Shown one piece after another: positions 17,397 through 26,415 of a stretch of 64,000 bases of DNA. The stretch is from Methylocaldum sp002005105 (lineage in GTDB: Bacteria; Pseudomonadota; Gammaproteobacteria; Methylococcales; Methylococcaceae), in assembly GCF_051027545.1 (NCBI RefSeq), contig NZ_CP194902.1, positions 4,402,001-4,466,000 on the forward strand, given 5' to 3'. Within the stretch, counting starts at the first letter, position 1, and the number at the start of each line of letters is the position of its first letter. Position numbers and translations under genes: made by a program. Under the pieces are notes generated by a model that was given only the letters and a program-made list of their open reading frames with translations, was not told the origin of the DNA and did not search any database.

Positions 17397-18095
17397 TCAA
17401 AGCCGTATCAATACGAGGCCAGGACCTGCAACCGTACCTTCCACGATTCTCGCGGATTGGTCGTTGCGAACGCGAATACGCTGCCCCGCCTCCCCATCAT
17501 TCAGAGCCTGTCCCGACATCTTGACGGCAAAATGACTGCTCTCCGCCTGAATAATGACCTTCTGTCCACGCCGAATCATTTTCGGCACAGATAACCATTC
17601 GGGGCTCAGTACCGCGCCGGCCGCCAAGGTGCGTTTGACGGGCCGATTGACGACCGGATCGAAAGAAGTGAAATAACTGCCGCGCAAGTTCGCGAGGTCT
17701 CGTTTTTCGAAGCCGAGATCCGCCTCGGTGAGAACTGAGCCTTGCCGGACGGCGTTTTTCAGAACGACGACTTCCCGATACGCTTTCACGTGAACCTTGT
17801 TGTACACGGTCCAAGAATGCGTTCCTTCGCAACGCACGCCGATGGAAAGAAAACCGCTTTCGCGCCGCCCTGGAAGAAAGAAGGCCTTCAGCGGCCGATC
17901 GCAAAGCGGCAATTGCAGACGACCGTCCAGCCTGACCGGGTCTGCCTGGAATTCCTGATTCCGCTGACGGAAATCCGACTCGATCAGGGCCATTATCGCA
18001 GCTGCTATCGATTCGTTGGTTTGCAGGCGGTCTGCCGCGAAAGCCGCGGGAATCGCCAGCGCGAGCAGAAGCAGGAGTTTGAGTTTGGCACGCAT
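17397..18095 (-). CDS. flgA: Flagellar P-ring assembly chaperone FlgA
   Basis: A 232-aa periplasmic protein that helps FlgI form the P ring. It has a Sec signal peptide (MRAKLKLLLLLALAIPAAFA) and the FlgA SAF-like domain with VLTEADLGFEKRDLANLRG, VNRPVKRTLAAGAVLSPEWL and GQRIRVRNDQSARIVEGTV. I start at ATG 18095 because GGAGG lies seven bases upstream; an in-frame ATG at 18128 would spoil the signal peptide. It has its own sigma-54-type promoter and lies 84 bp upstream of flgM on the same strand. Confidence 0.94.
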   Translation of the reverse strand: MRAKLKLLLLLALAIPAAFAADRLQTNESIAAAIMALIESDFRQRNQEFQADPVRLDGRLQLPLCDRPLKAFFLPGRRESGFLSIGVRCEGTHSWTVYNKVHVKAYREVVVLKNAVRQGSVLTEADLGFEKRDLANLRGSYFTSFDPVVNRPVKRTLAAGAVLSPEWLSVPKMIRRGQKVIIQAESSHFAVKMSGQALNDGEAGQRIRVRNDQSARIVEGTVAGPGLVLIRL

Positions 18096-18123
18096 AGATA
18101 ACCTCCGATGATGGACCAAGACA

Positions 18124-18139
18124 TGCATCTAATATGCCG
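18124..18139 (-). promoter_or_regulatory. Candidate sigma-54 promoter of flgA
   Basis: CGGCATATTAGATGCA on the minus strand has the invariant GG and GC separated by 10 bases (consensus TGGCAC-N5-TTGCA). Predicted start is about 15 bp before the flgA Shine-Dalgarno. Confidence 0.5.
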
Positions 18140-18147
18140 CGCCGGAC

Positions 18148-18174
18148 TCAAGCGGATCGCACGCCTGCCGCTAC
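18148..18174 (+). promoter_or_regulatory. Candidate sigma-28 promoter of cheV
   Basis: TCAA (18148-18151), 15 bases, then GCCGCTAC (18167-18174), matching 3 of 4 and 6 of 8 FliA consensus positions with exact spacing, 36 bp before cheV. It overlaps the region of the divergent flgA promoter. Confidence 0.45.
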
Positions 18175-18210
18175 ACTTTAGTCACCGTCAATCTTCCCAG
18201 GAAATTCACA

Positions 18211-19164
18211 ATGGCAAGCATACTCGAAGGCGTAGATCAAAGAACTAAGCTCGCGGGACATAACCGCCTCGAGCTGCTGCTCTTCAAACTCGGCGGCAAC
18301 CAGCGCTTCGGTATTAACGTGTTCAAGGTGCAGGAGGTCATACAGTGCCCGCCCTTGACTCAGCTGCCGAAATCGAACCCGGTGATTTGTGGCGTCGCTC
18401 ACTTGCGCGGCAAGACCATACCCATGATGGATCTCTCCATGGCAATTGGCGCGCGCCCGCAACCACGCGACGGGAGTGGCTATGTCATCATTACCGAGTA
18501 CAATCGATCCACCCAAGGATTCCTCGTCAGCACTGTCGATCGCATCATCAATATGGGATGGGAGCAGATTCAGCCGCCGCCGAAAGGCGCAGGCAAAGAA
18601 AGCTATTTAACCGCTGTAACGCAATACGAGAAGGAACTCATCGAAGTTATCGACGTTGAAAAAGTGATGAAGGAAGTCATGGGCGAGTGCGACCAGGTTT
18701 CGGACGGTGTGATCGAGGAGGACGCCAAGAACCTTGAGCAGCATGTACTCGTCGTGGATGATTCATTTGTGGCCCGCAATCAAATTCTGCGTGTTTTGAA
18801 CCAACTCGAAGTGGAGAGCACAATTGCCAAAGATGGTCAGGAGGCGTTGGAAATCCTCGAACATTGGATATCGGAAGGAAAGAATTTGAACGAGTACTTG
18901 GCGATGATCATTTCCGACGTGGAGATGCCTCGAATGGACGGCTATACGCTCACGACCAAGGTACGCAAAGACCCTGCTATGAAGGAAGTATACGTATTGC
19001 TCCATACCTCCCTGAGCGGAGTTTTCAATCAGGCGATGGTTGAAAAAGTCGGCGCCAACAAATTCCTCGCCAAATACGATCCGGACGATCTTGCTCGGGT
19101 CGTACAGCAACGCCTTAAAGACCATATCGCCGCGCAAGCGACAACAGGGCGCAGGGACTTCTGA
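18211..19164 (+). CDS. cheV: Chemotaxis coupling/response-regulator protein CheV
   Basis: A 317-aa protein joining a CheW-like scaffold domain (about 15-160: LFKLGGNQRFGINVFKVQEV, LRGKTIPMMDLSMAIGA) to a receiver domain (about 180-310). The receiver shows the acidic pair VDDS, the phospho-acceptor Asp in MIISDVEMPRMDGYTL, the conserved Thr in LLHTS and Lys in FLAKY. It links chemoreceptors to CheA and is thought to act in adaptation. It is followed 58 bp later by cheR, the usual order upstream of flgB. Confidence 0.95.
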   Translation: MASILEGVDQRTKLAGHNRLELLLFKLGGNQRFGINVFKVQEVIQCPPLTQLPKSNPVICGVAHLRGKTIPMMDLSMAIGARPQPRDGSGYVIITEYNRSTQGFLVSTVDRIINMGWEQIQPPPKGAGKESYLTAVTQYEKELIEVIDVEKVMKEVMGECDQVSDGVIEEDAKNLEQHVLVVDDSFVARNQILRVLNQLEVESTIAKDGQEALEILEHWISEGKNLNEYLAMIISDVEMPRMDGYTLTTKVRKDPAMKEVYVLLHTSLSGVFNQAMVEKVGANKFLAKYDPDDLARVVQQRLKDHIAAQATTGRRDF

Positions 19165-19222
19165 ACTGGCTATATCGGGCAAAACGCAAGCGCCGTCCAT
19201 CGGCGTGTCGATTGGAGTATTC

Positions 19223-20065
19223 ATGAATTCGGACTTGAATCCCGAAGCGTTCGCGGTGTTCCAGAAATTTCTCGTGGACGCCTGCGGGATATTGCTCAGC
19301 GACAACAAGCAATACCTGGTGAAGAATCGTTTGACCGGCCTGCTAAAAGAGAGTGATTATTCATCCATAGCGCAGTTGGTAACTGCGCTCCGAAGCGATG
19401 CTGTCTCCGCTAAGCTCAGAACCCGTATTATCGATGCCATGACCACGAATGAGACTTTTTGGTTTCGTGACAACACCCATTTCGAGGAACTTAGAAATGT
19501 TCTCTTGCCTGCCTGGGCAGCCAACAAAACCGGCGGCACCTTGAGAATTTGGTCCGCAGCCTGCTCTTCGGGACAGGAGCCTTATTCGATAGGCATCTGC
19601 GTCGAGGAATTTTTTCGTTACGGTTGGACCGGCATCAAAAGAAACGTACAGGTCATCGGGACCGATATTTCGGAATCGGTTTTGGCCGAAGCTTCTCAGG
19701 CCGTCTATAGCGAAATGGCCTTGTCGCGCGGACTGGATGAAAATCTGAGGTCACGCTACTTCGATCGCTATCAGGACAAGTGGAAACTTAAATCGGAGAT
19801 CGTTGATCGGGTCCGATTCCAACAATTCAACCTGCTCAAGCCTTTCGCGGCGCTAGGCAGGTTTGATATCGTCTTTTGCCGTAACGTACTGATTTACTTC
19901 TCCGAAGAATTGAAGCGCGATATTTTGACGCGCATGGCCAAAGCGCTCAATCCAGGCGGCTATCTGTTCCTAAGCAGCACGGAATCCCTTCCCTCCGGAC
20001 TCGATCTTTATGAAACCGTTCGCGGGGCCTCTTGTCGCTATTACCGTCTAAAGCCGGCCTTCTGA
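19223..20065 (+). CDS. cheR: Chemoreceptor methyltransferase CheR
   Basis: S-adenosylmethionine-dependent enzyme that methylates glutamates on chemoreceptors. The 280 aa include the helical N-terminal domain (FAVFQKFLVDACGILLSDNK) and the SAM-binding domain with LRIWSAACSSGQEPYSIGI (the CSSGxEPYS hallmark), VIGTDIS and FDIVFCRNVLIYF. I start at ATG 19223, preceded by GGAG; the open frame extends further upstream into cheV but without family similarity. Confidence 0.95.
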   Translation: MNSDLNPEAFAVFQKFLVDACGILLSDNKQYLVKNRLTGLLKESDYSSIAQLVTALRSDAVSAKLRTRIIDAMTTNETFWFRDNTHFEELRNVLLPAWAANKTGGTLRIWSAACSSGQEPYSIGICVEEFFRYGWTGIKRNVQVIGTDISESVLAEASQAVYSEMALSRGLDENLRSRYFDRYQDKWKLKSEIVDRVRFQQFNLLKPFAALGRFDIVFCRNVLIYFSEELKRDILTRMAKALNPGGYLFLSSTESLPSGLDLYETVRGASCRYYRLKPAF

Positions 20066-20073
20066 CGCCACCC

Positions 20074-20119
20074 GGCAAATTTGCCGCCTCAAGTGGCGAA
20101 AAATTGCCGCCGTTTTTTT
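20074..20119 (+). terminator. Intrinsic terminator after cheR
   Basis: GGCAAATTTGCCGCC and GGCGAAAAATTGCC form an imperfect hairpin followed closely by a run of seven T (20113-20119). Its first half is also a perfect 14-bp palindrome, CGGCAAATTTGCCG (20073-20086). Confidence 0.6.
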
Positions 20120-20144
20120 CCGCTCTCACGTCTTAATTTGCAAG

Positions 20145-20162
20145 CCTTTGTTTAAACAAAGG
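20145..20162. repeat. 18-bp perfect palindrome upstream of the flgB promoter
   Basis: CCTTTGTTTAAACAAAGG ends nine bases before the sigma-54 -24 element of flgB and is followed by ATTTTT. It could be a weak second terminator or a regulator site; no specific binding protein is assigned. Confidence 0.4.
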
Positions 20163-20171
20163 ATTTTTACG

Positions 20172-20187
20172 TGGCATACCTCGTGCT
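20172..20187 (+). promoter_or_regulatory. Sigma-54 promoter of the flgB operon
   Basis: TGGCATACCTCGTGCT has GG and GC separated by 10 bases and TGGCA intact, about 33 bp before the flgB start. Class II/III flagellar rod-hook operons are sigma-54 dependent in Pseudomonas and Vibrio relatives. Confidence 0.65.
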
Positions 20188-20220
20188 TGACGCCACATAA
20201 CTGGCAACGAGGATATGTTT

Positions 20221-20613
20221 ATGACGATCAACTTCGACAATGCCCTCGGCATTCATCCCCTGGCACTGAAACTCCGCGACCGCCGTACCGAGTTGTTGGC
20301 CTCCAACCTGGCCAACGCCGACACGCCGAATTACAAGGCCCGCGATCTGGATTTCCGTTCGGTACTGCAAAGCGTCCACACGTCCCCTCTCAAGCTCGCG
20401 GCTACACAAGCCGGGCATGTGACTGCGACAGCGCCCGGATCGCGGGGAGAAGCCCTGTATCGGCTACCGTCGCAACCCAGTCTCGACGGCAATACGGTGG
20501 AAACCGAGCAGGAACAGATGCGTTTCGCCGAAAACGCGGTGCAATACCAGGCCACGCTCAACTTCTTGAGTGGCAAGATCGCCTCTCTGCGAACCGCCTT
20601 AACAGGAGAATAA
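20221..20613 (+). CDS. flgB: Flagellar proximal rod protein FlgB
   Basis: A 130-aa rod component, first gene of flgBCDEFGHIJKL. It has the shared axial-protein N-terminus LKLRDRRTELLASNLANADTP and the FlgB-type segment NYKARDLDFRSVL. I prefer ATG 20221 to the ATG at 20215, because AGGA at 20210-20213 is at the right distance only for the former. It is exported by the flagellar type III system and sits next to the MS ring. Confidence 0.93.
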   Translation: MTINFDNALGIHPLALKLRDRRTELLASNLANADTPNYKARDLDFRSVLQSVHTSPLKLAATQAGHVTATAPGSRGEALYRLPSQPSLDGNTVETEQEQMRFAENAVQYQATLNFLSGKIASLRTALTGE

Positions 20614-20615
20614 CC

Positions 20616-21035
20616 ATGTCGTCGTTCAAAATCTTCGATATCGCCGGCTCCGGCATGACTGCGCAGTCGCTGCGGCTCAACCTGGTAGCCAGTAACTTAT
20701 CCAATGCGGACAGCGTCAGCAGCAGCGTCGAACAGACTTATCGATCGCGACAGCCCGTATTTGCGGCACAGCTTCAGGAGGCCGTGGACAAGCGAAACAC
20801 GCCGGTCGGCGTGCAGGTACTCGGCGTCGTCGAGAGTCAGGCGCCCTTGCGCATGGAATATGCGCCGGACCACCCGATGGCCAACGACGAAGGCTATATC
20901 TTCAAGCCGAACGTCAACACAATCGAAGAACTGACCAATATGATGTCCGCGTCCCGCTCCTACCGGGACAACGTCGAAGTGGCGAATACCGCCAAGCAAC
21001 TGATGCTTCAGACCCTGCGTCTCGGACAGATCTGA
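20616..21035 (+). CDS. flgC: Flagellar proximal rod protein FlgC
   Basis: A 139-aa rod protein. The N-terminal motif GMTAQSLRLNLVASNLSNAD and the C-terminal MSASRSYRDNVEVANTAKQL are typical of FlgC. It follows flgB by two bases with an AGGAGAA ribosome site overlapping the flgB end. The length is normal (134-150). Confidence 0.95.
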   Translation: MSSFKIFDIAGSGMTAQSLRLNLVASNLSNADSVSSSVEQTYRSRQPVFAAQLQEAVDKRNTPVGVQVLGVVESQAPLRMEYAPDHPMANDEGYIFKPNVNTIEELTNMMSASRSYRDNVEVANTAKQLMLQTLRLGQI

Positions 21036-21046
21036 GGTGACCGATC

Positions 21047-21715
21047 ATGAGCCTAGACATCAACACGCTCAAATCGCTTGGCCTGACCGAAACCGCGGCA
21101 CCGACTCGGAAGCGCAACGAACTGGGGCAAGAAGATTTCTTCAAGCTGATGGTTACCCAGTTGACCAGTCAGAATCCTTTAAAGCCTCAGGACGGCGCCG
21201 AATTCGTCAATCAGCTGGCGCAGTTCAGCACCGTCACGGGAATCCAGCAATTGCAATCCTCGTTCGCCGACTTTGCGGCGTCCGCCAACAAGGAACAGGC
21301 CTTGATGGCCGCGAACCTGGTGGGACGATCCGCGCTGATCGCGTCCGATAAAGCGATTCTGGCCGCGAACGGCACGATCCAGGGCGAGTTGGCCGTGCCG
21401 TACGAGGCCTCGCAGGTCAATATTCGGATCATGGACAAGAACGGCAACTTGATCCGCACATTGGAACTCGGGCCTCAAACCGAAGGGCCGTTGTCGTTCG
21501 AGTGGGACGGAAAACTGGACGATGAATTGCACTTTGCCGATCCCGGACTTTACAGGATCAAAGCCGAGGCCGTTATCGCCGGCAAAACGACTGCGCTCGA
21601 AACCCAAATCGCCGCGCCCGTGGAAAGCGTAACCGTGGGCGGCTCGAAAGGCATGGAAGTCCAGCTCAGCGGTCTCGGACGTTACACCCTGGGCGATATC
21701 CGGGCTGTCCTTTAA
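21047..21715 (+). CDS. flgD: Hook-capping protein FlgD
   Basis: A 222-aa cap that guides polymerisation of FlgE at the hook tip and is removed on completion. The conserved N-terminus QEDFFKLMVTQLTSQNPLKP and VNQLAQFSTVTGIQQL is present, followed by the FlgD tudor/Ig-like part (PYEASQVNIRIMDKNGNLI, then FEWDGKLDD). It lies 11 bp after flgC in the same operon. Confidence 0.95.
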   Translation: MSLDINTLKSLGLTETAAPTRKRNELGQEDFFKLMVTQLTSQNPLKPQDGAEFVNQLAQFSTVTGIQQLQSSFADFAASANKEQALMAANLVGRSALIASDKAILAANGTIQGELAVPYEASQVNIRIMDKNGNLIRTLELGPQTEGPLSFEWDGKLDDELHFADPGLYRIKAEAVIAGKTTALETQIAAPVESVTVGGSKGMEVQLSGLGRYTLGDIRAVL

Positions 21716-21746
21716 TGAACATCATAGTCATCTAGCGAGGTAAGAC

Positions 21747-23012
21747 ATGGCTTTTAACAGTGCCTTGAGCGGCCTGAATGCCGCATCCAATATGCTCTCG
21801 GTGACCGGCAACAACATTGCCAACGCCAATACGACCGGATTCAAGAAATCGCGCTCCGAATTCGCCGATGTCTATGCGAGTAGCTTGGGAGGCGTCTCGT
21901 CCATCACGCCAGGAGCCGGTGTCCGGGTCACCAATGTGGCGCAACAGTTCACCCAGGGCAACCTGGATTTCACCGAGAACAACCTCGATCTCGCGATCAG
22001 TGGCGAAGGCTTTTTCGTCATGGGGGACAACGTCAACAACATCAACGAACGGGTCTACACCCGCGCCGGTTCTTTTCACATGGACCGGGAAGGCTATGTG
22101 GTCAATCACCTCGGCCAGCCGCTGCTGGTTTATGCGCCGAACGGCGAAACAGTCGAGGAAGGCTTCAGTACCGGCGTATTCCAGACCCTGCAACTCGATT
22201 CTACGCAGGGCTTACCGAAAGCCACGAGCTCGATAGACATGAGCGTCAATCTGGATTCGCGCAAAACCACGCCCGCCACATCGCCTTTCGACCCGGCAGA
22301 CCCCACCAGCTATACCCATGCAACATCGGTCACGACATACGACTCGCTTGGCAACACCCACATCGCGACCAGTTACTACGTCAAAGGTGCGGCGCTGAAT
22401 GCCTGGGATCTATATGTCTATGTGGACGGGGTAGACATGCTGGACGACGCGGCCCCCAACTCGATTCCTCTGACATTCGACAACGACGGCAAGCTCGCCT
22501 CGGTCGACGGCAACCCGGCAACGACCCAATTCACGACCGACTTAGTGTCCATCAACCCCAGCGCCCAACCCATCCAGCTCACCATCGATCTGGCCGGTTC
22601 GACACAACTGGGCAGCGCGTTCAGCGTCGACACCTTGAACCAAGACGGTCTGACCATCGGCCGGCTCACCGGCGTGGACATCGACGACACCGGTGTCGTT
22701 TTTGCCCGTTTCAGCAACGGCGGCTCCAAACCGCTGGGCCAGGTGGCCATGGTCCGATTCCAAAACCCGCAAGGATTGTCCAAGCTCGGCGATACCACCT
22801 GGGGAGAAAGCGCAAACTCCGGGGTGCCGATCAATGGCGTAGCCGGCACCAGCAGTTTCGGTTCCATCAAGGCTGGCGCCCTCGAAGGAGCCAACGTGGA
22901 CCTGGCCCAGCAGCTGGTCAATCTGATTATCGCCCAACAGGCGTATCAGGCGAACGCGCAGACCATTTCCACCGAAAACACGATCACCCAGACACTGCTC
23001 AACATTCGTTAA
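21747..23012 (+). CDS. flgE: Flagellar hook protein FlgE
   Basis: A 421-aa hook subunit. The axial N-terminus SGLNAASNMLSVTGNNIANA and C-terminus LVNLIIAQQAYQANAQTIST flank the variable D1-D2 domains (about 150-330, with SVTTYDSLGNTHIATSYYVK). The length is within the usual 400-430. AGGTAA precedes the ATG. Confidence 0.96.
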   Translation: MAFNSALSGLNAASNMLSVTGNNIANANTTGFKKSRSEFADVYASSLGGVSSITPGAGVRVTNVAQQFTQGNLDFTENNLDLAISGEGFFVMGDNVNNINERVYTRAGSFHMDREGYVVNHLGQPLLVYAPNGETVEEGFSTGVFQTLQLDSTQGLPKATSSIDMSVNLDSRKTTPATSPFDPADPTSYTHATSVTTYDSLGNTHIATSYYVKGAALNAWDLYVYVDGVDMLDDAAPNSIPLTFDNDGKLASVDGNPATTQFTTDLVSINPSAQPIQLTIDLAGSTQLGSAFSVDTLNQDGLTIGRLTGVDIDDTGVVFARFSNGGSKPLGQVAMVRFQNPQGLSKLGDTTWGESANSGVPINGVAGTSSFGSIKAGALEGANVDLAQQLVNLIIAQQAYQANAQTISTENTITQTLLNIR

Positions 23013-23037
23013 CACCCGATAGCCAGGAACTCCGACC

Positions 23038-23778
23038 ATGGATCGCAGCCTTTATGTCGCCATGAGCGGTGCCAAGCAGATTCTGCTGGCGCAGGCATCC
23101 AACGCCAATAATCTCGCAAATGCAAATACGCCGGGGTTTCGAGCGGATTTCGAGCAAATCCGCTCGATGCCGGTATTCGGAAACGGCTATCCGAGTCGGG
23201 TCTACGCCATGACCGAGCGCCCTGGCGTCGATTTGTCGACGGGCTCCCTGCAAACCACCGGGCGCGACCTCGACGTCGCGATCAACGGAGATGGCTGGCT
23301 GGCCGTGCAGGCCAAGGACGGCAGCGAAGCTTACACCCGGGCCGGAGACTTACATATTACGCCTGCAGGGCAGCTGGTCACCGGCAGCGGTCTGCCGGTG
23401 CTCGGCAACGCGGGCCCCATCGCCATTCCGCCCGCACAGAAGGTCGAAATCGGCTCAGACGGCACCATCAGCATCATTCCGCAGGGTGCCAACGCCACCG
23501 CCCTGGCGATTCTCGACCGAATCAAACTGGTCAAACCCGAAAAATCGCAGCTTGAAAAAGGCGAGGATGGCCTGATGCGAATCAAGGACGGTACTCCCGT
23601 AGAAGCCACCAACGAGGTTCAACTGGTAACCGGATCACTGGAGGGCAGCAACGTCAGCACCGTGGAAGAAATGGTGCAAATGATCGAACTGGCGCGTGAG
23701 TTCGAATACCAGATCAAGATGATGAAGACCGTCGAAGACGACGGCAATGCCAGCGCCGAGCTCATGCGGATCGGCTAA
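23038..23778 (+). CDS. flgF: Flagellar proximal rod protein FlgF
   Basis: A 246-aa rod protein beginning MDRSLYVAMSGAKQILLAQA with NNLANANTPGFRADFEQIRS, typical of FlgF, and a C-terminal VSTVEEMVQMIELAREFEYQ helix. It lies between flgE and flgG in the conserved order. Confidence 0.95.
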   Translation: MDRSLYVAMSGAKQILLAQASNANNLANANTPGFRADFEQIRSMPVFGNGYPSRVYAMTERPGVDLSTGSLQTTGRDLDVAINGDGWLAVQAKDGSEAYTRAGDLHITPAGQLVTGSGLPVLGNAGPIAIPPAQKVEIGSDGTISIIPQGANATALAILDRIKLVKPEKSQLEKGEDGLMRIKDGTPVEATNEVQLVTGSLEGSNVSTVEEMVQMIELAREFEYQIKMMKTVEDDGNASAELMRIG

Positions 23779-23803
23779 AAGACACTCCGAGAGGTTCACG
23801 ACC

Positions 23804-24592
23804 ATGACCACCCCTTCCCTTTGGATCGCCAAGACCGGCCTGGATGCGCAGCAAACCCATATGTCGGTGATTTCGCACAACCTGGCCAACGTCAACACCA
23901 CCGGCTTCAAAAAAGAGCGAGCTTTGTTCGAAGACCTGCTGTACCAGAACGTCAGGCAGGTAGGCGCTCAGTCCACGCAAAACACGACTCTGCCTTCCGG
24001 CCTGCAATTGGGCACCGGCGTAAGGACGGTCGCCACGGAAAAGATTCATACTCAAGGCAACATCCAACAGACTGGAAATTCCCTCGATATCGCCATCAAC
24101 GGCCGGGGCTTCCTCCAGATCCTGATGCCGAACGGCGATCTCGCCTACACCCGGGACGGGTCCTTCAAGCTCGACTCCAATGGACAAATCGTTACCAACG
24201 GCGGCAACCCCTTGGAACCGGCCATGACCGTGCCCCAGGGCGCCCTGAGCGTCACTATCGGCAACGACGGTACGGTATCCGTGCTCGAACCGGGAAACCC
24301 CACCCCCAACGTCATCGGCGAAATCCAGCTGGCGGACTTTATCAACCCGACGGGATTGGAACCAATCGGTGAAAACCTGTACCGGGAGTCGGTTTCGAGC
24401 GGTGCTCCGATCGTCGGCGTACCGGGAGAAGACGGTATCGGAAAGCTCGTCCAGGGCTCTTTGGAAACCTCGAACGTGAACGTGGTGGAAGAACTGGTCA
24501 ATATGATCGAAACCCAACGCGCTTACGAAATGAACTCCAAAGCGATCGCAACCACGGACGAGATGCTCGGGTTCGCCACCAATACTCTCTGA
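23804..24592 (+). CDS. flgG: Flagellar distal rod protein FlgG
   Basis: A 262-aa distal rod subunit starting MTTPSLWIAKTGLDAQQTHM with SHNLANVNTTGFKKERALFE, FlgG-type DLLYQNVRQVGAQS and C-terminal ELVNMIETQRAYEMNSKAI. I start at ATG 23804; the frame opens at 23747 inside flgF without similarity. The length is the family norm. Confidence 0.96.
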   Translation: MTTPSLWIAKTGLDAQQTHMSVISHNLANVNTTGFKKERALFEDLLYQNVRQVGAQSTQNTTLPSGLQLGTGVRTVATEKIHTQGNIQQTGNSLDIAINGRGFLQILMPNGDLAYTRDGSFKLDSNGQIVTNGGNPLEPAMTVPQGALSVTIGNDGTVSVLEPGNPTPNVIGEIQLADFINPTGLEPIGENLYRESVSSGAPIVGVPGEDGIGKLVQGSLETSNVNVVEELVNMIETQRAYEMNSKAIATTDEMLGFATNTL

Positions 24593-24600
24593 TTGATCCG

Positions 24601-25278
24601 ATGAAATACGCGGCTTTCATTCTCATCCTGCTGACCTTGAACGGCTGTGCCGCCATCCTCAATCCGCCGCCGCGCCGGGATCCCGCCTACGCGCCGGCCC
24701 GTCCCGAGGACATGACGCCGCCCATGCAGAATCCCGGCGCAATTTTCCAGTCCGGCTACGACATGCGGTTATTCGAGGATCATAAAGCGCGCCGGGTAGG
24801 TGACACCCTTACCATTAAGCTGGTCGAACGGACGAATGCCCAGAAAGACGCGGACACCAAGGCTGACCGTTCGGCAACCACCCAGGTAAAGGCACCCATG
24901 CTGATGGGGCAGGAAGCGGCTGAAATTCTCGGCTACAACGTATCCAGCAGTCTGGAATCGACCCACAAATTCGAAGGAAAAGGCGAAAGTAATCAGAGCA
25001 ATCTCTTGACGGGAAACATCAGCGTGACCGTGGTGGAAGTCCTGCCCAACGGCAATCTTCGGGTACGAGGCGAAAAACGGGTCGGCCTGAACCAAGGCAA
25101 CGAATACATCAAGCTCTCGGGGCTGGTGCGTCCGGTCGATATCGACACCACCAATAGCGTGGATTCCACCAAGGTCGCCGACGCGACCTTCATTTACAAT
25201 GGAGAGGGCGTAGTGGCGGACGTCAACCGCATGGGCTGGCTGCAACGTTTTTTCACCAGCATACTGTTCCCGTTCTGA
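24601..25278 (+). CDS. flgH: Flagellar L-ring lipoprotein FlgH
   Basis: A 225-aa outer-membrane L-ring subunit. It has a lipoprotein signal with lipobox LNGC (Cys at about residue 16), then VGDTLTIKLVERTNAQKDAD, VVEVLPNGNLRVRGEKRVGL and the C-terminal GWLQRFFTSILFPF. It follows flgG by eight bases. Confidence 0.96.
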   Translation: MKYAAFILILLTLNGCAAILNPPPRRDPAYAPARPEDMTPPMQNPGAIFQSGYDMRLFEDHKARRVGDTLTIKLVERTNAQKDADTKADRSATTQVKAPMLMGQEAAEILGYNVSSSLESTHKFEGKGESNQSNLLTGNISVTVVEVLPNGNLRVRGEKRVGLNQGNEYIKLSGLVRPVDIDTTNSVDSTKVADATFIYNGEGVVADVNRMGWLQRFFTSILFPF

Positions 25279-25295
25279 TCGACTGAGGTAAGACC

Positions 25296-26405
25296 ATGGC
25301 TAGGTTCACTCTGCACTCAGTCATAAAAATCGGTCTTCTCGGCTTGGCGTTCTCACAATCCCCGGCGATGGCTGAACGGGTCAAGGATATCGCCTCGGTC
25401 GCCGGGGTCCGCAGCAACCAGCTGATCGGGTACGGGCTGGTCGTCGGTCTGAACCGCACTGGCGATAAGAACCGCTTCACCAGCCAAACCCTGCGCAACA
25501 TGCTGCTCCAATTGGGCGTCACCGTGCCGCCGGGTATCGACCTGAAATCCAAAAATATCGCCGCCGTATCCGTACAAGCCGACCTTCCGGCATTTGCAAA
25601 GCCCGGCCAAACGATAGATGTGAACGTTTCATCTTTGGGCGATGCCACCAGTCTCCGCGGCGGCAGCCTCTTGATGACGCCCCTCAGGGGCGCCGACGGC
25701 CAGATCTACGCGGTTGCCCAAGGCAATCTCGTCGTCGGCGGGTTAAGCGCTCAAGGCCTAGACGGCTCCAAGGTTACCGTCAACGTGCCCAGCGCCGGCC
25801 GGATTCCGAACGGAGCCACGGTCGAGCGCGAAGTTCCGACAGGATTCGCGCAAGGCAGCCATCTGATGCTCAACTTGCATACGCCCGATTTCACCACCGC
25901 CAACCAAGTGGCCGACATCATCAATCGAACTTACGGCGGAAGCGTGGCGCGCGCCTTGGACGCGGCGTCCGTTCAGGTCAGCGCACCCCATGATCCGGCT
26001 CAGCGGGTCTCGTTCACGTCACTGATCGAAAATCTGGACGTGAGTCCGGGCGAAGCCCCTGCCAAGGTCATCGTCAACTCGCGTACCGGGACGGTAGTGA
26101 TCAGCAGCCATGTCCGGGTTCAACCCGCCGCGGTGACCCACGGCAACCTCTCGGTGACCATCAGCGAAAAGCCCATCGTCAGCCAACCTCCGGCCTTATC
26201 CGGAGGTTCGACCGCCATAGTGCCCCGCTCGGACGTAACCGTGAACGAGGAAGCGAATCGCATGTTCGTTTTCAATCCCGGCGTATCGCTGGATGAAATC
26301 GTGCAGGCGGTCAATCGCGTGGGCGCTGCACCGAGCGACCTCGTCGCCATTCTGGAAGCCCTGCGAAGCGCCGGAGCGTTGCGGGCCGAGCTGATCGTGA
26401 TATAG
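25296..26405 (+). CDS. flgI: Flagellar P-ring protein FlgI
   Basis: A 369-aa periplasmic P-ring subunit. Its Sec signal peptide ends SQSPAMA before ERVKDIASVAGVRSNQLIGY, and the body carries GLVVGLNRTGDKNRFTSQTL, NRTYGGSVARALDAASVQV and the C-terminal LVAILEALRSAGALRAELIV. It needs FlgA, encoded about 7 kb upstream on the other strand. Confidence 0.97.
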   Translation: MARFTLHSVIKIGLLGLAFSQSPAMAERVKDIASVAGVRSNQLIGYGLVVGLNRTGDKNRFTSQTLRNMLLQLGVTVPPGIDLKSKNIAAVSVQADLPAFAKPGQTIDVNVSSLGDATSLRGGSLLMTPLRGADGQIYAVAQGNLVVGGLSAQGLDGSKVTVNVPSAGRIPNGATVEREVPTGFAQGSHLMLNLHTPDFTTANQVADIINRTYGGSVARALDAASVQVSAPHDPAQRVSFTSLIENLDVSPGEAPAKVIVNSRTGTVVISSHVRVQPAAVTHGNLSVTISEKPIVSQPPALSGGSTAIVPRSDVTVNEEANRMFVFNPGVSLDEIVQAVNRVGAAPSDLVAILEALRSAGALRAELIVI

Positions 26406-26415
26406 GAGAACCGGC

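Noticed and set aside
20616..21035. An extended flgC starting at 20148
   Set aside because: The upstream part overlaps flgB in another frame; only codons from ATG 20616 match FlgC.
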